Assembly (NCBI GenBank): GCA_938084085.1
Contig: CALKDV010000294.1
Span: 1-7,062, forward strand
Direction: 5' to 3'
Origin: an uncultured Nannocystaceae bacterium
GTDB taxonomy: Bacteria; Myxococcota_A; Polyangia; Nannocystales; Nannocystaceae
Length of the DNA: 7,062 nt
Part shown: positions 1 to 4,445 of the stretch, in pieces
Numbering within the stretch: the first letter of the stretch is position 1
Layout: every line of letters begins with the position of its first letter
Made by a program: the position numbers and the translations under genes
The notes under the pieces: generated by a model
What the model was told of the DNA's origin: nothing
The model's database searches: none
What the model saw: the letters and a program-made list of their open reading frames with translations, nothing else

Positions 1-512
1 CGATCTACAAAGGCGAGCGCGTCCTTATGGGCGTCAATCTCGAAGGTCTTGAGCAGCTCCTCGAGCGCGTCCGGCTCTAGCTGGGCGCCCCCTGGCGCGA
101 TCAACATTAAACTCGCGACATTGCTCGGGCGCATCGCCGCATACCGAGCGGCACACATCCCCCCTAGCGAGGTCCCCACGACGGCAGCCGGCGACGTCAC
201 GAGTACATCGAGGGCTTCGGCCAACGAGGACATCATCTTGCGTGGGGTAAGACCGTCCACAGCGTCGCTCCAACCGTGTCCAGGAAGGTCTGGAATCACG
301 ATGCGCGAAAACTCAGCTCGCAGGCGAAACATCAAGCTCGTGAACGACAGGCAATCTGCGCCGAGGCCGTGCAGCAACACGAGCGTCGGCCCCTCTCCGT
401 CGCCCTTGAGCTCGAGCGCGTGTATCCTCGCCTCGCTCGTGTCGATGTAGGTCGAGCGACAACCTCTCGCGCGGAGGAGTCGGATTGCGGCGTGTTCGGC
501 GATTCCAATCAT
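1..512 (-). CDS. Alpha/beta hydrolase fold protein (partial, C-terminus beyond window)
   Basis: Reading the minus strand from the ATG at 512 gives 170 uninterrupted codons to the window edge, so the gene is cut at its 3' end. The N-terminal half of an alpha/beta hydrolase is clear: a strand followed by the oxyanion-hole HG motif (LLHGLG, residues 46-51), the DLPGHG turn (75-80), and a nucleophile elbow GTSLGG with Ser115 as the expected nucleophile. The catalytic Asp/Glu and His and the cap domain would lie beyond the window, so the substrate cannot be told; esterase, lactonase, haloperoxidase-like or C-C hydrolase activities are all possible. An in-frame TGA at 558-560 and no other ATG/GTG/TTG between it and 512 fix the start. 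The Shine-Dalgarno signal is poor. The gene lies 166 bases downstream of the MarR-type gene on the same strand, so it could be its own unit or a loose member of the peroxide-response locus. Confidence 0.85.
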   Translation of the reverse strand, partial: MIGIAEHAAIRLLRARGCRSTYIDTSEARIHALELKGDGEGPTLVLLHGLGADCLSFTSLMFRLRAEFSRIVIPDLPGHGWSDAVDGLTPRKMMSSLAEALDVLVTSPAAVVGTSLGGMCAARYAAMRPSNVASLMLIAPGGAQLEPDALEELLKTFEIDAHKDALAFVD

Positions 513-648
513 GCGTCGGCGCCACCATACGCTGCCCGAGCCGCCTTTTCCTACAAATCAGGGAGGAGAAATCTGGTCACGCCAAATTGGGAATCCGCAT
601 GCGCATGCGCAGCGAAATGCGCGCCGAGATCCGGCAATGAGGTGCACG

Positions 649-665
649 CCTGCGACCCGCGCAGG
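649..665 (-). terminator. Possible 3' hairpin after the ohrR-like gene
   Basis: A 6-bp perfect stem CCTGCG/CGCAGG with a 5-base loop starts 13 bases beyond the stop codon of the MarR-type gene, in the 166-base gap before the hydrolase. No T-tract follows on the minus strand, so it is not a standard intrinsic terminator. It may only stabilise the transcript end or be chance in GC-rich DNA. Confidence 0.25.
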
Positions 666-678
666 ATTCATCGGCCGT

Positions 679-1134
679 CTAAAAGTTCATCTGCTCGACG
701 AAGATGCGCACCCGGTCGCGAAGATCAACAAGCGCCGCGATCTCGGTCTCCCGTCCACACATCATATCGGAGGGTACTCGCATCGCCTGCTCTTCCAGAT
801 CATATCCCTCGTCCGTGAGCTCGACAAACACGACGCGATCATCGTTGGGATCTCGCACGCGCCCAAGCACGCCCCGGTGTTCAAGACGCTTCACGAGGGG
901 CGTGATAGTGGAGCTGTCGAGCATGAGTCGCGTGGCGAGCGCCCCCACAGTAGGGGCGCTCTCACCGAGAGCGGAGCGCTCCCACAGCACCATCAACAAA
1001 AGGTACTGCGGGTAGGTGAGCGAGAGTGCCTCGAGGATTGGCCGATAGGCGCGCGTCACTAGTCGCGAGGCGCTGTAGAGCGCGAAACACAGTTGCTCAT
1101 CGAGCTTCAGCTCGCCCTTCGCGAGCCTGCTCAT
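679..1134 (-). CDS. ohrR: OhrR/OspR-type MarR-family peroxide-sensing repressor (two-cysteine class)
   Basis: This 151-residue protein has the hallmark N-terminus of OhrR: LDEQLCFALYSASR (11-24) followed by LTYPQYLLLMVLWE. Family knowledge assigns the Cys in this segment (here Cys16) as the peroxide-reactive residue; oxidation to sulfenate releases DNA. A second Cys126 sits in a VPSDMMC segment, matching the place where two-cysteine OhrRs carry the resolving cysteine. Tyr20 and Tyr30 match the conserved tyrosines around the reactive thiol. The winged helix spans about 62-108, with recognition-helix region LDSSTITPLVKRLE and wing DPNDDR. Compared with Bacillus OhrR from memory, the stretch after LWE is about five residues longer, and DSS replaces the usual DSG. 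Its ATG overlaps the gpx stop as ATGA, so it is probably translationally coupled to gpx. A gpx next to an OhrR-like repressor recalls Pseudomonas aeruginosa ospR-gpx, where the repressor controls the peroxidase. Organic-hydroperoxide sensing is well supported; which operators it binds is inferred. Confidence 0.9.
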   Translation of the reverse strand: MSRLAKGELKLDEQLCFALYSASRLVTRAYRPILEALSLTYPQYLLLMVLWERSALGESAPTVGALATRLMLDSSTITPLVKRLEHRGVLGRVRDPNDDRVVFVELTDEGYDLEEQAMRVPSDMMCGRETEIAALVDLRDRVRIFVEQMNF

Positions 1135-1637
1135 GTCTCTTGAAGTGCTTTCTCAATATCCTTCGCGATGGCGGAGGGCTTGGTCGTCGGCGCGTAACGC
1201 TTCAAGACTTTGCCGTCCCGCGAGACAAGAAACTTCGTGAAGTTCCACTTGATGCCCTCGGAGCCCAGCACGCCGGGGCCCTCCGATTTTAGCCAGCGGA
1301 ACACCGGGTGCGTGTCCGCTCCGTTCACGTCAATTTTCGCGAACATATCGAAGGTGACCCCATAGTTGATCTGGCAAAACGATGAGATCTCGTCGCTGCC
1401 CCCTGGCTCTTGAGCGCCGAACTGGTTGCACGGGAATCCCATCACCTTGAGTCCTTGCTCCCCGTAGCTGTCGTGGAGTTCTTGGAGCCCCGTATAGTGC
1501 GGTGTGAAGCCGCACTTGCTCGCGGTGTTCACCATCAAAAGCACCTGCCCTTGATAGTCGGACATGGGTTGCTCGGCGCCGATGAGAGTTTCGGCTGTGA
1601 GTTCATAGAGGTGTGAAGGAGCGGTTGCAGTTGTCAT
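1131..1637 (-). CDS. gpx: Glutathione peroxidase family protein, two-cysteine thioredoxin-type
   Basis: The 168-residue length is normal for bacterial GPx/BtuE proteins. The fold motifs are intact: NTASKCGFTPHY with peroxidatic Cys42, FPCNQFGAQEPG with catalytic Gln76, and IKWNFTKFLV with catalytic Trp131 and Asn132, so the full Cys-Gln-Trp-Asn tetrad is present. Cys88 in SFCQINYGVTF sits where bacterial and plant GPx proteins have the resolving cysteine. The enzyme therefore probably uses thioredoxin rather than glutathione to reduce H2O2 or lipid hydroperoxides. There is no signal peptide, so it acts in the cytoplasm. AGGGG 4 bases before the ATG is a good ribosome-binding site. It is the first gene of a minus-strand unit, overlapping the repressor gene downstream by 4 bases. 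An inverted repeat over the likely promoter suggests repression by that protein. The 'Gly-Gly-Ser' after QEP is one residue longer than I recall for relatives, which looks harmless. Confidence 0.95.
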   Translation of the reverse strand: MTTATAPSHLYELTAETLIGAEQPMSDYQGQVLLMVNTASKCGFTPHYTGLQELHDSYGEQGLKVMGFPCNQFGAQEPGGSDEISSFCQINYGVTFDMFAKIDVNGADTHPVFRWLKSEGPGVLGSEGIKWNFTKFLVSRDGKVLKRYAPTTKPSAIAKDIEKALQET

Positions 1638-1659
1638 GGCGCCCCTAGCATGTGTTCAA

Positions 1660-1689
1660 ATATTTCGTTCACAAGTGTTTGTCGCACAA
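1660..1689 (-). promoter_or_regulatory. Candidate promoter of the gpx-ohrR unit
   Basis: On the minus strand TTGTGC (1689-1684) and AAATAT (1665-1660) are separated by 18 bases and resemble -35 and -10 boxes. They would place transcription start near 1653, leaving a short leader that includes the AGGGG ribosome-binding site at 1646-1642. This stretch is AT-rich against a GC-rich background. The boxes are only partial matches, so this is a plausible placement and not a proven promoter. Confidence 0.45.
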
Positions 1690-1692
1690 ACA
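1676..1692. promoter_or_regulatory. Candidate operator: perfect inverted repeat TGTTTGT-CGC-ACAAACA
   Basis: Two perfect 7-bp arms flank a 3-base centre, a size and symmetry suited to a MarR-family dimer. It covers the proposed -35 box and part of the spacer of the gpx promoter, where a bound repressor would block RNA polymerase. The OhrR-like protein encoded in the same transcript is the natural candidate ligand, giving negative autoregulation. Binding itself is inferred. Confidence 0.5.
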
Positions 1693-1716
1693 GTACGCGC
1701 GGTGCGCGCAGCGTGT

Positions 1717-1741
1717 GTCCGGGCGGTTTTTACGCCCGAAC
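1717..1741 (-). terminator. Possible hairpin at the 3' end of the amidase gene
   Basis: As minus-strand RNA this forms a 9-bp stem (GTTCGGGCG / CGCCCGGAC, one G-U wobble) with a 7-base A-rich loop, 40 bases beyond the amidase stop codon and upstream of the gpx promoter. No U-tract follows, so intrinsic termination would be weak. It may mark the boundary between the two transcription units. Confidence 0.3.
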
Positions 1742-1780
1742 GGGACCGCGCTTCACACACGCATCACGCATGCGGCCCGC

Positions 1781-2551
1781 TCAGCCCAGATGCGCATGCT
1801 CTTTGTAGAAGAGCATCACCCCGTCGCAGATGCTCGTGGCGATGCTCTCAATGGTCTCGGGCTCTACGAGCCATGGACCCTCACCTGCGTGGTCCAAAAA
1901 CCCCACCTCTGTCAGCACCCCCGGCATATCCAACCCACGCAGAACATCAAACGCCCCTTGCCTGACTCCACGATCTTGCCGCGAGGGGAATGCTCGCCGC
2001 ATGGACTGCTGGATCGCAGAGGCGACCCGCGTCGCCTTCTTAAAATTAGCCCGAAGCTGCAGCTCGCGAAGCATGAGTTCCGCGTCGCCGTCGGTGCTCA
2101 GTGGCGTGTTGCGGTCACGCTGCGCGCGCCGAGCGGTACGAGCCACCTCCCGCTTGGAAGACTCAAGATCGAGCACGAAGGTCTCGTATCCACTTTGGTC
2201 CCGCTTGGGCGAGGCGTTCGCGTGAACGCTGACAAACAAGTCCGCGCGTACCTCGTTGGCTACGGCGATTCGTTCCGACAACGGTACGTCCTCGTCTCGA
2301 GTCCGTGTCAGCATCACCCGTATTCCAGGCACCTTCCGACGGACCTGCGCCGCGACCGCCTTGGCGAGCTGGAGCGTCACGTGCTTCTCCTCGACCTTGA
2401 AATGGTCACTTGAGCAGCCATGGTTGGAGCCTCCGTGTCCCGCGTCGAGGACGAGCACAAAGTCTCGATGCAGCACGGGGACCGGCGCCGCGAGCGCTGT
2501 ACGCGCAATACCCCACGCGATCCCTGTCAGCAAAAGCGAGCGACGCCGCAT
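1781..2551 (-). CDS. Exported N-acetylmuramoyl-L-alanine amidase (Amidase_3 family)
   Basis: The enzyme cleaves the amide bond between N-acetylmuramic acid and the L-alanine of the stem peptide, in the periplasm. From the ATG at 2551 it has 256 residues. The N-terminus MRRRSLLLTGIA...ALA-AP is a signal peptide with a twin-arginine-like RRRSLL motif and an ALA cleavage site at residue 21; E. coli AmiA and AmiC are Tat substrates. The Amidase_3 zinc ligands are present: His39 in VLDAGHGG, Glu55 in VEEKHVTL, and His110 in SVHANA. The catalytic Glu215 is in LTEVGF. No AMIN, SPOR or LysM domain is present, so it is a bare catalytic domain whose septal or local targeting is unknown. A longer reading from TTG at 2587 is open but would bury the signal peptide behind 12 residues, so the ATG is preferred. 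Its 5' end faces the polytopic membrane protein gene across a 183-base divergent gap. It is likely a cell-separation or wall-turnover enzyme. Confidence 0.92.
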   Translation of the reverse strand: MRRRSLLLTGIAWGIARTALAAPVPVLHRDFVLVLDAGHGGSNHGCSSDHFKVEEKHVTLQLAKAVAAQVRRKVPGIRVMLTRTRDEDVPLSERIAVANEVRADLFVSVHANASPKRDQSGYETFVLDLESSKREVARTARRAQRDRNTPLSTDGDAELMLRELQLRANFKKATRVASAIQQSMRRAFPSRQDRGVRQGAFDVLRGLDMPGVLTEVGFLDHAGEGPWLVEPETIESIATSICDGVMLFYKEHAHLG

Positions 2552-2734
2552 GTCTACTTCGTACGTCAAGCGCCCCCGAACTCCCAAAAAAATGGCGCCA
2601 ACGCGGCGTCCACGAAGTGAAGGGCTAGACTCGCCAGGCTCCTGCGCGGTCTTCGAGGACTCAGCCCTCTAGATTCGCGCGCCGCGACACGAATCGCCGG
2701 TCTCCGGGACCCCCTCTCCGCCCCCATTCCTCTC
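2552..2734. other. Divergent intergenic region between amidase and membrane-protein genes
   Basis: This 183-base gap must hold the promoters of both flanking genes, but no convincing -35/-10 pair is visible. It contains a 7-base A run (2586-2592), the palindrome TGGCGCCA (2593-2600), and short inverted repeats AGGGCT/AGCCCT (2621-2626 with 2663-2668) and GATTCG/CGAATC (2672-2677 with 2690-2695). None matches a regulator site I recognise. The last 30 bases before the GTG start are pyrimidine-rich. Confidence 0.4.
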
Positions 2735-4432
2735 GTGCAAGATCCGAACAACACTGTCGACCCGCCGCAGCCAACGACGGAGGTCGAGCCCTCCATCTTC
2801 GCACGATTGGGGGTGGCGGCCCTGCTCACCGCCACGGTGCAGACGATCTGCGTCGCCCACATCAGCGTGCAGCCACCGAGCGAGGTCGACACAGCCCGCG
2901 CGGCCTCGTCCCTCCCGCTCCTCGCGGGTGTCGTCGGCACGATCGCCATGGGTTGGCTGACCTGGATCGGCGGCCGTAAACTTGGACCGCTCGCCGCTTG
3001 GTTCGGGGCGAGCGCATGCGCGGCGCTCCCCATCGCGACTGCGCTGTCCATGGGGCCCCTGACCTTCGCCATTCACGCAGAGGTGCTAGCCTACAACCTC
3101 CTGGCGATCCTATCGACGCTCATCTGTGTCGGTGTCCCGCTTGCACTCCTGCGTCGTGGCGCACGTGAGCATCGACTGGCGGCTTCGGTCCTGCTGCTCT
3201 GTTCTTTCGCCGCGGCCTCCCTCTTCCTCGTTCACCTCGCCACCGCCGTCGTGCCGGGCCGTCTGGAGGCGCTCCCCTCCGCGGTCCTATGTGTGCTGTT
3301 GCTTGGCATTCTCTCCGCGCTCCCGGTGGCGACGTGGTTGGCCCGAGACCAGCAACGCAACGCCGCGTCCGTTGCCGGCGCCGCGATCACGCTGCTGGTC
3401 GGTCTCCGACTCGGCCTCGCCGGTGATCCTTGCACGTTGGGATCCGAGATCACCGACGACAACTCCACGTTGTTCGGCGCTGCCATCGTGATCACCGCGA
3501 TGATCTGTGCCTTCGCGCTCCGACCGTCGATGGAGCGCTGGGTGCGAGGGCTGATCTCGCTGGTCACTGTCGTCGCGGTGAGCCTAGGGTGGCTCGTATA
3601 CAGCCAAGGGTACGGCTCCTACGAGGACAGCCTCGGCGGGCTCATCGCGTCGTTCTTGGCGTTTCGACTCCCCTATCCAGCCTACGTCCCCGAGTGGAAG
3701 GCCGTCGGCGCGTTGGTCGGGCTGTTCTTCGGATTGTCTTGTGCGTACGCCAATATCGTCTCTACCCATGACCGCCCGCGCGGTGTGGCCCTGAGTCTGT
3801 TGATCCTCGCCGGCCTCTCGTTCGCCAGTCCCCACCTGCTGCTGGCCTTTGTCGCGGGGGCGCTATTGCTCCTCGTGGAGCCGGCGCTCCACGAGGCTCA
3901 TACAACGCGGGCGACCGACCAGCCTCGCTCCACGACAACGGACAAGGCACCCGTCTCCATGGAAGACGTCCTACATGGGCTCACCGAGCGGCTCAACGCC
4001 CCCCCGTTACTCCTCGCCGAGCCCTTCATGGCCCTGGACCACACCATGGATCGGATCCCTCTCGAACTACGACACCGCGCGGATCGAGGCCATTGGAGCT
4101 TCGAAATTGTCGTGGGACACCCGGGTCGGAGCGACGCGCCATTACGAATTGTCCCCGGTCCCTCTCGCGTGAGCTCGTCGACGGGTCACCCCCTCCTTCA
4201 GACCCATCGCCTTGACGGTGACTCGCGCCTTCTCGAGTCTGATACGCGACTGTTCGACGCGCTCACTCGATTCCCGGGCGCCCACGTTGACGTCTGGGAC
4301 GCAGGGTTCAGGGCGCGCCTCGATCCAAAAGACGCGGGGCTCGACGAAGATGGTCTTGAGGCGCTGCTGCGCGCGATGGTCCACTGGCTCGTCGCGGGCG
4401 CCCCCTCCGACGCGCAGCACCCTCGCAAATAA
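2735..4432 (+). CDS. Polytopic membrane protein of unknown function with C-terminal soluble domain
   Basis: I do not recognise this 565-residue protein. After a 20-residue Pro-rich acidic tail, hydrophobic segments appear at about 23-42, 58-78, 85-105, 116-139, 148-170, 180-202, 212-229, 247-263, 270-289, 299-311, 321-340 and 350-383 (perhaps two helices), giving roughly 11-12 membrane spans. Arg-rich loops (RRGAREHR 140-147, HDRPRG 345-350) probably face the cytoplasm. A polar linker (386-405) leads to a soluble domain of about 160 residues containing STGHPLLQTHRLDGD, a Leu/Arg segment LFDALTRF, a beta-like VDVWDAGFRARL and a closing amphipathic helix. It shows no transporter, glycosyltransferase or kinase signature that I can name. 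The start is GTG at 2735, the only standard start after the in-frame TGA at 2618-2620; no ribosome-binding site precedes it, so the start is moderately certain. It diverges from the amidase gene and converges with the zinc-ribbon/TPR gene 13 bases away. Confidence 0.8.
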   Translation: MQDPNNTVDPPQPTTEVEPSIFARLGVAALLTATVQTICVAHISVQPPSEVDTARAASSLPLLAGVVGTIAMGWLTWIGGRKLGPLAAWFGASACAALPIATALSMGPLTFAIHAEVLAYNLLAILSTLICVGVPLALLRRGAREHRLAASVLLLCSFAAASLFLVHLATAVVPGRLEALPSAVLCVLLLGILSALPVATWLARDQQRNAASVAGAAITLLVGLRLGLAGDPCTLGSEITDDNSTLFGAAIVITAMICAFALRPSMERWVRGLISLVTVVAVSLGWLVYSQGYGSYEDSLGGLIASFLAFRLPYPAYVPEWKAVGALVGLFFGLSCAYANIVSTHDRPRGVALSLLILAGLSFASPHLLLAFVAGALLLLVEPALHEAHTTRATDQPRSTTTDKAPVSMEDVLHGLTERLNAPPLLLAEPFMALDHTMDRIPLELRHRADRGHWSFEIVVGHPGRSDAPLRIVPGPSRVSSSTGHPLLQTHRLDGDSRLLESDTRLFDALTRFPGAHVDVWDAGFRARLDPKDAGLDEDGLEALLRAMVHWLVAGAPSDAQHPRK

Positions 4433-4445
4433 GCCTGTGCCCCCG

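Noticed and set aside
597..610. GCATGCGCATGCGC palindromic run, with related TGCGCATGC at 1791-1799 and GCGCATGC near 3012
   Set aside because: The copies are few and short, and two lie inside coding sequence. This is probably chance in GC-rich DNA rather than a repeat family.
276..1062. Overlapping plus-strand open frames opposite the hydrolase and the MarR-type gene
   Set aside because: The minus strand encodes clear alpha/beta hydrolase and OhrR motifs here. The plus-strand products are basic, low-complexity shadows.
1652..2413. 253-codon plus-strand open frame opposite the amidase
   Set aside because: It is antisense to a gene with all Amidase_3 motifs, and its product is His/Arg-rich with no recognisable domain.
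2552..2587. Upstream TTG start adding 12 residues to the amidase
   Set aside because: It would place a polar extension before the twin-arginine-like signal peptide. The internal ATG begins exactly at the signal.
2586..2612. Terminator-like T7 run after a GC-rich stem on the minus strand upstream of the amidase
   Set aside because: Only four stem pairs form (CGCC/GGCG), and no gene on that strand ends here. An attenuator is possible but unsupported.
2566..3076. Two minus-strand open frames opposite the start of the polytopic membrane protein
   Set aside because: Their products are Arg/Gly/Ala-rich without motifs, whereas the plus frame gives regular hydrophobic segments throughout.
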